64,000 bases of DNA, taken from the NCBI GenBank assembly GCA_003313425.1, contig NHZP01000022.1, positions 682,001-746,000 of the forward strand. The letters run 5' to 3'. This DNA is from Pseudopyrenochaeta lycopersici. Taxonomy: Eukaryota; Ascomycota; Dothideomycetes; Pleosporales; Pseudopyrenochaetaceae. Positions 23,695 through 36,400 of this stretch are shown here, piece after piece. Position 1 is the stretch's first letter, and every line of letters begins with the position of its first letter. The notes under the pieces are model-generated. The model did not search any database. It had not been told where the DNA came from and saw nothing but the letters and a program-made list of their open reading frames with translations. The position numbers and the translations under genes are program-made.

Positions 23695-24973
23695 ATGTTG
23701 GATTTCATGGAGAATGTGCAAAATGCATTCTACGAAGCTTCGCACTGGAACGTGGACAATTCCTATGGCGCGCTGAACGCGACTGCCCGAGGTAAGTCTC
23801 ACTTGACATTCCGCTATGGATCAAATACTGACTGCCCGGTATAGCACTGCTTGAATTCGAAATTCCCCGAGGATTGCGATTGCAGATATCGTCCCTTGCC
23901 GCGCCAAACTTTGCGACTTCGTATACTTTGGGTAGTGTGGGGGTGGTTGATGGCTCCGTGTCTTACCTCTACTCTTCGTTGCCCTTGCGGAAAGAGTTCA
24001 AGAGCTCGCATATCAATCTGCACCATGTCATCAGAGGTTACAAACACTTGCAAGGGCTGAGAAGACCAGATGAGGACTGGTGGGGAGAGGTATGGCATGC
24101 TGGCAAACGTATAGATCGCAAAAGTGAGACTGTCCATCTCCAGTCGCCCACAACACGCTGACAATCGCAGACACGCTACTGTATGGTCGCATTTTCCTCC
24201 CTCAGTCGAGGCTCGAAGCCTTGTATCTGCGCCGCCTTACGCCCACCCGACAGCTCAGAATTGCCGCCGTGAGCGACTCGAGCCTCAACAATGGCGGCAC
24301 AATCCTCACCCTGCTGCAGAATGACTTTAGCAAATACAGCACAGAATATATGTACAGCACAGACTCAGCGTTGATGGGTGTACGGGGTCTCTACAACTTT
24401 GGACCCGACCCCAGAATGGCGCCGACAGAGCCGACAACTGCAGAGCAGGTGGAGCCTGTGCATGGTCGCTTCAGTGCTGGAGCCGAACTGTACTACGGCA
24501 TATTGAACAAGAGTGGCGGTATTAGTACCGGGTTGCGGTTCACAACCCTACCCAACCATGCGGGCTTCCCGTATACCATGACACTTACGCTTAATCCGTT
24601 GATGGGAAATCTTTCTTCCATATACGCGGTCAAGGCTGGCCCCAGCTTGGCGCTCTGCTCCCGTTTTGACTTCAATTTCTACTCCTACGAGAGCGAGCTG
24701 CAGCTCGGGTGCGAACTGTGGCGACGGCGCAACACCGCTGACACAGAATGGGCGGTTAGGAAACTGCGCCCAGATTGGAAACGACCAACAGTTTCGCCCG
24801 ACGACGACGTTTCTGGTGTGCTCAAAGCCAGAGTCAACCAGGACTGGCAGATAGGAGTGCTGTGGGAGGGTAGGATTAAAGAATTGCTCTTCACGCTCGG
24901 TGCAAGTCTAGATTTGAAGAAGAGAGAGCAGATCTTTCGATCCGTCGGTGTTGAGCTGCAGTACTCCTCCTGA
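23695..24973 (+). CDS. MDM10: Mitochondrial outer-membrane beta-barrel Mdm10
   Basis: Subunit of the ERMES ER-mitochondria tether and of the SAM complex, required for lipid exchange, mitochondrial shape and assembly of Tom40. Exons 23695-23791, 23845-24123 and 24171-24973, GT..AG and in frame, 392 residues. Seen: the family N-terminus MLDFMENVQNAFYEA followed by WNVDNSYGALNATAR, then ISSLAAPNFATSYTLGSVG, DTLLYGR-like NTLLYGRIFLP across the last junction, and regular alternating hydrophobic strands through to the C-terminal signal (SVGVELQYSS). No N-terminal presequence, as expected for a beta-barrel. The upstream ATG at 23695 is preferred over the internal one at 23707 because residues MLDF are conserved. 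Confidence 0.93.
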
Positions 24974-27318
24974 ACGATAACGCCTACAGGCATCGAAATA
25001 TCGTTTGCCAGAGTGCATTGCATGTTCACGAAACAGCGGAAACTACCAGCTCCTGAATGAGGCTAAGTGAGCCATGGCTCCCCTCCTCGCTGACAATTCA
25101 TGAAGTATGTTTACGTGCCCGAACAATGATGGGACGTCACAGACACGGCGCCGAGGAAGGCGGCGCAAAGCTGGTAGATGCTCATACCGAATCAGGGGAG
25201 AGTTTCGCAACGCCCAAGGTCACGACCATGTGTTTGCTGATCACAGCAGATGCATCCTGGTTTGGACTCAAGTAAGTGGTCAAGTCTGCATGCTGATTCC
25301 GAGCGGTGTGACGCTGAAACAATGTGTGGGGACTTTTGCTAGCCATCAAGTTCGTCGCGGATGATGCCGGTTGGTGTTGTTTTCAATGCAGTGGCGCGAT
25401 TCGCAACATTCTGCTACTTTGTGCGGTCTTGGAAACAGCCTTAAAAAGGTACCAGAGACGGGTGTTCGGCATGCCGCATGGTGCGTGGAAATGGGTATCA
25501 TGGGACGTGGGCGCAGATCCGATCAGGTCCGTGTAGGTCGTTGGTGGAGAGTCGGTTTCCGAGGGCCTGGTTGTTGTCGCTCGCTTGCAAAGTTGTCCAC
25601 CATTCAGACCACAGTGCCTGGCGTAAGCCTTGCAATTAATCCCACAGGGAAGTGGCTGGTACTACAGATTGACAGCTGTAGGGCGACTAGACACCCGACG
25701 AGCTAAATTCGTTGGTACGACCGAAAAGAACTTCAATGCTAGCAGAAAGTCACAGTCGTCGAATTCTCAATCTCCAGCTTGGACGCTTTCTGGACGGGCG
25801 TGTCAGATTGGGCGTGATCGTACGGCACGGGCACCGATGGTGGTCAGGATCCTTCTCGTTTTCGGCTCACCCGAGCGATCCGCGACGAGGGCCTGACAAG
25901 CAGGTTCTCACGATCCCGAAATGGGTCGTCTGCCGCTCTTACATACGTAGTCAGCCACGGACGCTTTCTGGGCGCGTACGATGCGGCACATCGAGTGCGA
26001 TGTTTTTCCTCACATGCCAGAGTGAATCACGGCAGCCAGTTAGTGCCGTCTGCTGTGCTTCGCACTGTCCATGCCATTGTGTGAGGTGGTGAACCAAGCT
26101 CGGAGACACTCAGACACCCAGACACCCAGACTCCCCGGAGGCGCCCCATGGCATTTTGTGGGCGTGGTCGTTTGGGTACGTACTGGTACCTGACGCGACG
26201 CGCCAAGCGGGACGGGTGCGGTGGGCCATCGCGCTCTCGTCGAACATCGACGTATGTTCATGCGGCGTCTGTTCAAACAACCATGGCTGCCGCAGCTGGC
26301 AGTGGACGAGGACGAAGCCGTCGGGTCAGGCTCGCGGGCAGCGTCTGGCGGGCAAGGATTGCCCTATGCGTGCAGGTCTCCTGGGTCTTGGAACGGAGTC
26401 CCGCCCTCCCACCCTCGTCGGCCGTTCTGAGTGGTCCGAAAGCGAGGGTGCCTGGCCTCTCAGCTGCGCGCATCCCCCTGACCTGGGCCGTTGCAGCCAG
26501 CTCGCGCGGGTAGGCTGCGCTGCGCTCGTGACGGACTCACCGCGGTAGGGCAGCAAAAGCGTTCAAGGTTCATCCAGCAACGGTTCATGAAGAACACAAG
26601 CGTTTGAAGCGTCACCACTAATGGTGCGCCTTTTGGCGTCCAACGGGCGAAAGCTGTTCTATCTATGGTCTCGTCTTGATGCGCGCGGGGCACCCGGTGG
26701 TCAAGCCAATCGCCCTAGCCCACTAGCGCACGTACCCCCTGGTCTGCTGGCTTGAAGGCCCCTTCCTTAATCTCCTCCCCTTTCGCACTCCACGCTCATT
26801 TACACCCGCCCTCACCTCTATCCGGATTCATCGTCACCTCTCTTGGTGAGATCTCCATCGCCTTCTCTTTCTCTGTCGACTTCTGCGAAGTGCCGCCACT
26901 CCTTTCGGCCTTTGCCCACATTCATTTTCTCACCACAACCCTCCTTAGGCTCCGCCTGTCCACTCCTTAGCTTTCCCCTCCCAGTTCCACTCCTTCTCGA
27001 CGAAGAATCGCTTACGGACGATCCCTCTTCGAATATCTGCTCCCCGGCCAGCAGCTTCTTTCCCTTGCCAGCTTTGCACGCGCCTGGACCGTGTTCGCGA
27101 GCCTCGACAGTACGCGGAATTTTGCCATTTCCAGCATTGATCCGCTGAAAGCTTTGCTCGGCTACACTACCTTCTCATCCCCACATTGCTTGGACTATTA
27201 CTTCTCACGACACTTTACGACACTTGATAGAAAGAGGTGTCAAGCTTGACTGCGCCCTCAACCCATCTCGCCCAATTCAACCCGAGTCCATTTTGGTCTC
27301 GCCCACCCTCACCCCAAC
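24974..27318. other. Long intergenic region upstream of the homeobox gene
   Basis: About 2.3 kb without a recognisable gene. GC-rich between about 25,900 and 26,700, with short CAGACACCCA repeats near 26,105-26,130; strongly pyrimidine-rich from about 26,750 to 27,310, which probably holds the promoter and 5' leader of the homeobox gene. Confidence 0.55.
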
Positions 27319-29157
27319 ATGCAAACTTCCGACGACGCCATGGTGTCTCCCACACCCTCACCCTCCGCCCAAACCCAAACCCCATCACAAGGCTCAGCCC
27401 CTCGCCGACCACCACGAAAAAGCACCCTCACCCAGCAGCAAAGGAACCAGAAGAGGCAAAGAGCTACCCAGGATCAGCTTGTGATGCTTGAGGTCGAGTT
27501 CAACAAGAATCCTACTCCCACTGCCGCAACGCGTGAGAGGATCGCGACTGATATCAATATGACCGAACGTTCGGTGCAAATTTGGTTTCAGAACAGGTAT
27601 GATGAGCAGGAGCCCTGTACAAGGGAGTACTGACAGGTGCACAGGCGCGCCAAAATAAAGAACATTGCCAAGAAGAGCATTGAGAACGGCGATGACTGCA
27701 ATGACATCCCAGAATCAATGCGGCGGTACCTTGCCCTCCAGGCTATGGAGTCAGGCAAGTCGATCGGCACCAACTTCCTTGGCCGTGCCGGCGGCATGCC
27801 GTATGGCAGTGGCATGCTTCTCAACACCGACACCAGCTCTTCCAAAGTCGGTAAGTAGCAGTCTTGAGATGTTGTAGCTATGACGACCACCAACTGACAT
27901 GACCCAGTCATTCACCATTTCGCCTGTCGCTCTCTCAGCGTTGGCAACTGGAGAAGAGTTGGCCAAAGCGCCATGGACCTTGTGATTTTCTACTCTCCAG
28001 AAAAATGCTGCGTCACATATTACATCAACAATGACTCCGCTGGTTACAAGATCGAGTACCCTTTCTCTTACATTAAGAACATTAGCTTGGAGAACGGCGA
28101 CATGACCGCAAATGCTGAGGGAGCTTCGCAACGCCCTGGAGGTCTCATTGTGGAGCTCAATCGCCCACCAAACTTCTTCATGGATTCCTCGGGGTCAGGA
28201 GGCTTCTTCCAGTGTGGCGATTTTACCGAGGATCAGCAAGCATCCAATATTATGATCCACCATTTGGGTGGCCATCCCAAGGTGCTGAGCGGACAACTGG
28301 CGAAACTAGTCTCACTGGAGTCGTTTCAGAATCGACACAACATGTACGACCCGAACACCCTCGCAGTTTCGGCGCCCGTGTCGCCAATCAACCACCGACC
28401 CGCATCTCAACCGAACCACCTCGTACATCCCCACATGGGGGTGTTTCAAGAGTCACATCTTGCACCTGGTCCTTTCCCGCCACGCGGCCACAAGCGTCAA
28501 CGCAGCCGCTCAGTACCTGTGGCTATTGACTTCTCGATGCTCCGCCATCCGATGCCGTCCTTCCTGATTCAGCCTGAACCATCACCGTACATTCCAAACC
28601 CGGACATCTTCGCACCTATTCCACAGAGTGCATCAGGCCCCATCGGACCACATCTAAGCATTGACACATCTGCAGGGTACGGCATGGACTACCGACAATA
28701 CCCCATGTCGGCTACTACCGCCAACTCACCGTCTGATTACGGGACCCCGGCTTTCTTCACTTCCGGGCCGCCGACCGAGAATGTTCCGGCGTCAAACTTC
28801 GGACAGTACAATATTCCTCCCTATGTGCACACGCCCATGGGCCCGCCTCCACATTCGGGTGCAGCAAATTCACCGATGCCCGCCATGACCCACCCTGACC
28901 CGATCATTGCGAACCAGTCTCCACCACTGAGCTCTTTCGGCCGTGACAACCATGCGGATATGTATCCGATGTCACACGAGAACGGCATGTCAGATGAAAC
29001 ACTCCACATGACGGACATGTATGCGAAGCAAACACTCAACATGCCCTTCCGGTCACCATTGCTAGAAGAGAACGTCGACGATCTAGACATGCAGAATCTG
29101 GTATCCTTCGGCACGATAGATCCCTCAAGTTTATCGCCCGAGCATCACCAAATGTAA
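27319..29157 (+). CDS. Homeobox transcription factor
   Basis: DNA-binding regulator with an N-terminal homeodomain and a long fungal-specific C-terminal region. Exons 27319-27596, 27645-27850 and 27908-29157, all in frame, 577 residues. The homeodomain spans about residues 42-100; helix 3 reads [15 protein letters not shown], with the first intron splitting the codon for the R after QN, a classic position. Next comes [22 protein letters not shown], then a conserved-looking block from [19 protein letters not shown] to [19 protein letters not shown], and finally a Pro/Ser/His-rich tail likely to act in activation. The layout recalls fungal homeobox regulators of conidiation (Htf1/Hox2-like), but I cannot fix the orthologue. 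A very long upstream region suggests complex control. Confidence 0.9.
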
Positions 29158-31454
29158 TAGGCGTACTCTGATTTCATATCGCTCCTTGGTCGTCTGCTTC
29201 CGCTAATACCCGGTCATCGTTGGTTCTGTTGAAAGAGGTTAGATGCGCAAACGCTTAGTCTTGAAACAGACTCTGTGTTTTGGCAGCCTTGCTCTTCACC
29301 GTGGCCGCTCATACTTAATGTGCTCCCCCCTCTATTACATATTTGGCATCAGATCGTTGGACATATTGCATGCTTAGCATCCGGTCTGTTCTGTCACGGA
29401 CAGCAGACTGGCATTCTACCCACCACCTCATTCCTCTTCTCTTCGTAACGCAAATTGAACGACCACCATACAGGGACTGGTTACATTGTGGCGTTGGAAG
29501 GCTTTGGAAGGATGGGACACTTCTACAAACAGAGAAAGGCGGACTGGTGGAACCTGCGCCCACCGGGTCGCGGTGTTAGTCCGACGTCTTGTTGGCCGTT
29601 TTCTTCCTTTGTTGTTCATTTTGTTTTGCGAGTCAGACTTGTTTCCTTTGTTGCTACTAGCCGGTTTGCCATATCCACTACATGGAGGCCTCGGATTTCT
29701 TTGAGGAGATCTTGCTGCGGGGGTTGTGTGGATGATATAGCCGCTGTGCGTGCTGAGAGTAGCTTTCCTGGGGTCTTCATAACGTTCAAATTATCTGCTG
29801 CTGTAATGTCAGTAACAATATATCATTTCAAACAAAGTTGACACAAGACGTGCACCAGGGCTCATGGGTGATGTGAACAAAGAACGTGGTACGAGCTCTT
29901 GTGTGCGGGACTCTGGCTTTAAGTCTGTGTGAGATTACGATGAACATGATATTCGTTAGTTCGGGATACGACGTGGGGAGGCCATCGCAATTTCGCAAGT
30001 CATTTCGAAGCGATCACTCCCAAGGGCACGATTTGACGTTTTGAAATGAAAGTAACACGAAGCAATCTACAAAAGCTGGAAGTTATCGAGGCAGCCTGTC
30101 ACTGCAGCCAATGACAAGCGATAGAGCGGATACATCATGACAAGCAATTCAACTGTTGCGATTCAGGGCCCTTTTTTTTTTTTTATTTCTCTTCGTCAGT
30201 CTCCTATTCCTGCATGTTGGAGGCATTTTTGGCTTGCCCTCGAAGGATGGGCTAGACAGACGCAGCGTTCAACAACACCTGATTCAGGCAGTGTGACAGG
30301 TGTCACTGTTGATCAAACGCTTACGCCAAGCAGCCTTGCAAGCAGCCGCCGCTGACGGAGACGTGAATGATTATGTCAGGCTGATAATTACAGTCAGAAG
30401 CATGGCCTTTGAGAGCTTATTGAGGGTATTTACCAGCGAGGGCAACCAAGCTTCGCGATTTGGTACAGTGGAAATTTGGCAGCGGGCGGTCCATGACGTG
30501 CAGAAAAAAAAGCTCTTACATGGCAACGGCGCGGCACGTAGGCGCCTCAAGCAAAAGGCGTGAAACTCGGACGAGCGTGTCGGAGTCTGGGTCGGCAAGG
30601 CTTCGCGATCGGCATCGCTGTGCCCCTGACTTGCAAGGCTCGCTACGCTGCACTGGGAGCGTGGCGCGGAACGGCTGCTCCTTTTCCTCGGCCCTACAAT
30701 CAGCTCTCACGTTTGGGCGGCTGCTGGGCTCCTGAAAGGTCCTAGACCCCCTTAGCAACCGAATGATAAGTCTGCTGCGCGCAACGCTTCTGGTCCTCCC
30801 GCGCCCGACACTCGTAGCCCTTTTTGACTTTCTAAGCTGATTTTGTGCTCGGCCCGATTGGAAAGGACGAAATTTCAGACCAGTCTCGACGTCACGACGG
30901 CACTTGGGGGCGGGCGAGTGCTTGGCGAGGAAGATAGCTCGGGGAGTTCGCTTTTTTAGGGCGCAGCAAAACGGCGACGCCACCCAGGAACAACAAGCTG
31001 TTGCGAAGACGCAGATCCGCGCTGACGAAGCATCTGAGCTCTCTGCGCCGCAAGCAAAGGTAGGTGCATTTCTTCTAGGTTCTGCAAAGCGTCCGAAGTT
31101 CCCGCTGCCGCTTCATTGGGCCTCCTGCACGCTATCCGGCTGCCCCGGCTTCGTCCAGCGAGCTGCATGAGCGCATCCACATCCACAACACTTCACCACA
31201 CCCTCACCCCAAGCTGGTCTCCCAGCTTCCACTCGCCATTGCCCTCGTCGATAGCACCTATTTCGTTCCCTCGTCGCATTGCCTGCTGATCGCCCTCCTC
31301 TAGCCGTCCTTGCCGCATTGTCTCCTTCCCAGAGCTTCACCGCCTGCATCCAGAGAGCGAGCCCTGACTCGGCACGCTTCTCGAGCACACGACGCCTGGG
31401 GTTTTGCACAGCGCCATTCTTGTCAACCAGCACGTTTTCCAAGCAATTGCTGCC
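29158..31454. other. Intergenic region upstream of LCB2
   Basis: No gene recognised in about 2.3 kb. Holds the 3' flank of the homeobox gene, a 13-base T run (30172-30184), and a pyrimidine-rich leader before LCB2 (about 31,180-31,450). Confidence 0.55.
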
Positions 31455-33452
31455 ATGCCTACTCGAAGCATTAATCCTTTCGCGACCGCTACCCCTAATC
31501 CCCCCTCCGACTCTCTGAACGAGAAGCGCGAACCCGTACGCCGGGCCTCCTTTGCAAAGGGCAACAAGTTCACGTCGCTGTTTGGCGGCTCGCCCAAGGC
31601 TCGAACCGACGCTGCTCTGCTACGAGAGGCTTTTGTTGCCCAGCAGCAGGCTCTCCTCAACTCGCCCTCACCACAGCAGATCAATTCCTCGTCTCTCTCC
31701 CTACCCACAATCAATCTCACCACCGCAACCGGCGAGAAGATGCCCGCCGAGCCAAAGACGCTTTTTCAGCCGCCTTCACCCGAAGAGCAGCGCCGACTTG
31801 CTCGAGCACACGCACAGTTCGGACCCCTCGGATCCCAGAAACACAGATACCAGAGCAAGTTCGAGGGAGAGTTCGGAGACCCCATTGAAGACGAGCCGCC
31901 ATATTACTTCTTGTTCACCACATACATCAGCTACCTAATCCTAATAGTATTCGGACATGTGCGCGATTTCTTTGGCAAACGCTTCAGGAAGCAGCATTAC
32001 AGCCATTTGCAGGAAAAGGATGGATATGCCCCGTTGAACAGCGACTTCGACAATTTCTATACCCGCAGATTGAAGATGCGAATCAATGACTGCTTCTCAC
32101 GGCCGACTACCGGTGTCCCTGGCCGATACATCACCGTGCTTGACCGCAAGTCGGACGATGGAAACAACACATTCAAGCTGCTTGGAACTACAACTGAGAC
32201 ACTGAACATGAGCTCGTACAACTATCTCGGTTTTGCGCAGTCCGAGGGGCCTTGTGCCGACGCTGCGGAAGCCGCAATCAGGAAATACGGAATCTCAATG
32301 GCCAGCCCTCGATCAGACAGCGGTACATCCGAGCTCACAGTTGAGGTCGAAGACTTGATTGCAAAATTCGTCGGCAAGCCAGCGTCCATGGTCTTCTCCA
32401 TGGGCTTCGTTACAAACGCTACCACATTCCCCACTATTGTTGGTAAGGGCTGTCTTATGATCTCTGATGAGCTCAATCATTCCTCTATCCGCTTCGGCGC
32501 ACGTCTCTCAGGAGCTATGGTCACCATGTTCAAGCACAACGATATGCGCCACCTGGAACGTAAACTCCGCGAAGCCATTTCACAAGGTCAACCCCGCACC
32601 CACCGCCCCTGGAAGAAGATTCTCGTCGCCGTCGAAGGTCTCTACTCTATGGAGGGTACCATGTGCAATCTGCCTGGCATCATCGAACTCAAGAAGAAGT
32701 ACAAGTTCAATCTGTTCGTCGACGAGGCACACTCAGTCGGTGGTATTGGCCCCCGCGGACGCGGTGTATGCGATTACTTTGGCATTGACCCGGCAGAAGT
32801 TGACATTCTTATGGGTACACTCACAAAGTCCTTTGGTGCAAACGGTGGCTACATTGCCGCCGAGAAATCTATCATTGACAAGCTGCGCACTTCCAACGCA
32901 GCAATGCTCTTCGCTGAATCGCCCTCCCCGCCAGTTCTTGTCCAGATCGCTTCTGCGCTCCGCATCATCAATGGCGAGATTGTGCCTGGCCAAGGTGAGG
33001 AAAGACTTCAGCGTCTGGGCTTCAACTCCCGCTATCTACGACTTGGTCTCAAGCGTCTGGGCTTCATCGTCTATGGTCACGATGATTCGCCTATCATCCC
33101 AGTAATGCTCTACAACCCCGCCAAAATGCCCGCATTTTCCCACGAAATGCTCAAGCGTAAGATCTCTGTTGTCGTCGTCGGTTACCCAGCCACACCCCTT
33201 GTATCATCACGTGCGCGCTTCTGCGTCAGCGCTGCGCATACCAAGGAGGATCTTGATCGTATGCTTACGGCATGCGACCAGGTTGGCGATTTGCTGCAGC
33301 TCAAGTTCAGCTCGGGTGTCGCGGGAGGCAGGGAGGATGAGGAAACACTGGAGAAGACGCAGTCTGACGAGAAGGTCTTGACGCCTCCCAGGTGGAAGAT
33401 CGAGGATGTGCTCCAGAGGAATGTGGACGACGTACAGTTACCGCTTCGGTAA
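31455..33452 (+). CDS. LCB2: Serine palmitoyltransferase subunit 2 (LCB2)
   Basis: Catalytic, PLP-binding subunit of the ER enzyme that condenses serine and palmitoyl-CoA, the first step of sphingolipid synthesis. A single exon of 665 residues. The N-terminal 130 residues are variable and Ser/Pro-rich; a membrane segment lies at about 150-172 (YYFLFTTYISYLILIVFG). The alpha-oxoamine synthase fold follows: NMSSYNYLGF, VFSMGFVTNA, SDELNHSSIRFG, LFVDEAHSVGGIGPRGRGVCD, and the PLP Schiff-base lysine in GTLTKSFGANGGY (K about 458). Late conserved block SRARFCVSAAHTKEDLDRML. The ATG at 31455 is the first in frame; upstream codons in frame are non-ATG. Confidence 0.97.
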   Translation: MPTRSINPFATATPNPPSDSLNEKREPVRRASFAKGNKFTSLFGGSPKARTDAALLREAFVAQQQALLNSPSPQQINSSSLSLPTINLTTATGEKMPAEPKTLFQPPSPEEQRRLARAHAQFGPLGSQKHRYQSKFEGEFGDPIEDEPPYYFLFTTYISYLILIVFGHVRDFFGKRFRKQHYSHLQEKDGYAPLNSDFDNFYTRRLKMRINDCFSRPTTGVPGRYITVLDRKSDDGNNTFKLLGTTTETLNMSSYNYLGFAQSEGPCADAAEAAIRKYGISMASPRSDSGTSELTVEVEDLIAKFVGKPASMVFSMGFVTNATTFPTIVGKGCLMISDELNHSSIRFGARLSGAMVTMFKHNDMRHLERKLREAISQGQPRTHRPWKKILVAVEGLYSMEGTMCNLPGIIELKKKYKFNLFVDEAHSVGGIGPRGRGVCDYFGIDPAEVDILMGTLTKSFGANGGYIAAEKSIIDKLRTSNAAMLFAESPSPPVLVQIASALRIINGEIVPGQGEERLQRLGFNSRYLRLGLKRLGFIVYGHDDSPIIPVMLYNPAKMPAFSHEMLKRKISVVVVGYPATPLVSSRARFCVSAAHTKEDLDRMLTACDQVGDLLQLKFSSGVAGGREDEETLEKTQSDEKVLTPPRWKIEDVLQRNVDDVQLPLR

Positions 33453-36400
33453 ATTTGGCACGTAACAATCATACAAGAATGAGGCGACCTATGCGCTCTT
33501 CCGACTGGGATTGCGCAATATCGTTTCATCTGGGATGGTGTATGGGACAACCGCCTCGTCTTTTCCACCTGAGACTTGGTGGACGGAGGCGCAGCTGCCC
33601 GCTTTTAACCTTTGCCCCGTTGCCTGCTTTGTGCCACACTGCGTCCTCTGTCACACCACCACAAACCACCGTCACCACAATTCTTCCTATCTGGTCCCTC
33701 TATCATATTTGGCGCAGATCATTGTTGTCTTTACTTTTGCCCTAGCATCTTTTGGCGCGAACATTTTTGTTTCCCTTTTCTGTACGATATCATCTTCATA
33801 CCCTCGCTGTACTACCCCCTTTTTTTCTCAAAAGTTCTCTTCTACATAGTCTCGTCTCGTGAACAGGACCTTTTCTTGGGGATAAGATATCCGTCGGTTT
33901 GGTGGGGTTTTTCTTCTATCATGGCTTAGAGAGCTAGACTTGTTCAATCGCTCTGGAAAGGGGTAACCCCCCTTTTTTTCTCTTATTTTCTGGATACAGC
34001 GAGTGGTAATATTTAATATGAAGATATGGCCAAGGTGTATATATGTGGCTTCATAGTGGAGCGAAGTGAAGCCGGTGGAGGGTGAGGTGTGGTGGAGCGT
34101 GTGCTGGGTGCAGCTGGAGGGGAGAGCATAGGGAATGAAACGACGTGATGCATTCTCATGAATTACTGCTTCAAGGTGCCTTTTTGAATGTGATGTTCTG
34201 ACTGGTTTCGTGACCTTTACACGAGTTGAGCTACTTGAAGGAGATTTCTATCTTCCCTTTCTGTTGTGCGCCGTAGCGAGGTCCATCATCTTTCCTCGAA
34301 TCACCGAGATGCCTTCTCAGGCCTTGCCCCAAAGACACCTTCAACTGCTCTGACCTCTCCAGGCAGAGAAAAATGCACATTCGCCAGTAAGTACAGCAGT
34401 CACTCGTGCCACGTTGAAGACCAACACGTATCACACTGTTATTCCTTTGTGATGAATAATCATATAGTAGCAGTATTTATATGTCCTGCAAGACGAATGT
34501 GGAACTGGTCATGCTCTAGTAGATCGATATGTCAACGTCCTTCACGGTCCTTCGTAGGTCGGGTAGTGCAACAGCAAGCCTGGAGACGTGTAGGTGCGTT
34601 ATTCACCGGAGCTTTGTACAACACGGCATAAAAACGCAAGATATCGGTGCCTAGAGTTTCATGTGACGAGTACAGAGAAGGTTATCTTATGATCTCACCA
34701 TTTGGCCACTTTTTTTTGGTGGAGGTGGCTAGATTTGGAAGATGTGGCCTTTGTGAAAGGCTGCCGGCTGAGGCGGCTAAGCATGAGTTGTTATCTGATG
34801 CTTGGGAATCTGAGTGGGGGTTGACATGGCGTTCTTGGACTGAATAGGATGGCAAATGCGGTGGTATGGCAAAGCGTGCTTGTGCCCCGCTGGGAGACCA
34901 TAGGCTGGAAGTCTCTGGCCAAGAGTGAATGCACCGATGGAGGCAGGGGAACATGACAACAGGGGGTAACCGGTGAAGCATTCAAGGCACAATTTAATAG
35001 CCGAGACCCGATGAGATGGTTTCCCGGACATACAAGGCTGTGTTTGTCTTCCCGAATTTAAAACGTCTAAGCGCGGGGAAGGGTGAAGTCGTACCACAGG
35101 GGCGGCTGTAACTGTGAGACTGGAAAGCTGGTGACTACTACATCATCCAATAATGAAGAAGACTTGAAACTGTGAGGGACAATTAGGTCAACGAAATGAG
35201 GACGCAGGACTGCGCGTCTGCCATACTGCTTGGAGTACGTGGCGAGACTAAGGCCTTGAGCTGAGATGGTGTGTGAGGGGTAAGAGTGAGCAACAAATTT
35301 GATTTGAGGCTCTACTTGAGTTCACATTTGAAGAAGCCGCCGGATAATGACTGTGCCTGCCTGAAGCATATCGCCGATGAGGGATATTACCGCGAGAGCC
35401 GTTCGAGGAAAAATGCGCGAGGGGGAGGAGATGAGGCTCTTCTGGGCGGACTCATCGCTCCATAGTTCAGCCTAGTATACTCGGCAAATTACTGAAGACC
35501 TTGCCGACATATCGGTGCTATCGCCTTTGTCCGGGTTCGTAATGTTCGTGTAAGCCCAGCCGTCGAAGGATCCATGTGTGGTCAAGGCAACGCTAACAAG
35601 CCGGTGCTATGTTGCGGGGTTATCTTAGTACTACATTACATGGCTGTGTTTCTTTTGCTTGTGATAACGAGAAACCCAGATAGTGGCAGATGCCGCATAT
35701 GGCTCTTGCTTTTTCGACTGTAAACCCTACGCTGTTCGCTACGGTCTCCTCAGTTGTGGAACAATGGTAATCGTTGTCATGAGTACGGCATTTGGGAATC
35801 TGTTGTTTCTGCCGTGGATACCAAACAAGCTCTTGTCAGAGTCATGCTTGGAGAGACGCCACCACCTATGGCAGGTATTGTGTTGCGTACGCTGGTGACG
35901 CAGCTGATCATTTGCTCCATAGCTGTAGTGTCCAAATGAAGAAAGGAGGGCGACTTTGGTGGCCCGTCTACTGTTATCGGGAGGCCTGAGGCAGAGAGCT
36001 GGATCGTCGTCTGGAACATGCGGGAGAAAGAATATCGCCAAGATGAAGGACGTCCGGTGGAGAAGTGCCCTTTACTTAATAACACACTAAGACATGGCGT
36101 CACAAAGTCTTACCAATCGGGAGAAGTCTACTTTTACCCACCTATAAGCATGAACCCTCTACCATGGTGTTGGTACTGCAACGAATCGTAGTCATGAGGC
36201 TGAACGTTGATGCTGTCATTTGACAGCGTGCATCGACTAACGCGCCATTTGGTCCGGTGTCCTCGAAATGGAAGCTTCGTGTTTGGCCTATCCGAAAGAG
36301 TCCGGCAAGACGTTAATTGGCCGAATATGGGTTCAAGGATTGGAGGCGGGACAGCTTGCAGGTGAGGGGCGTCCGAACTTCGCGTATGAAATCAAGTTGC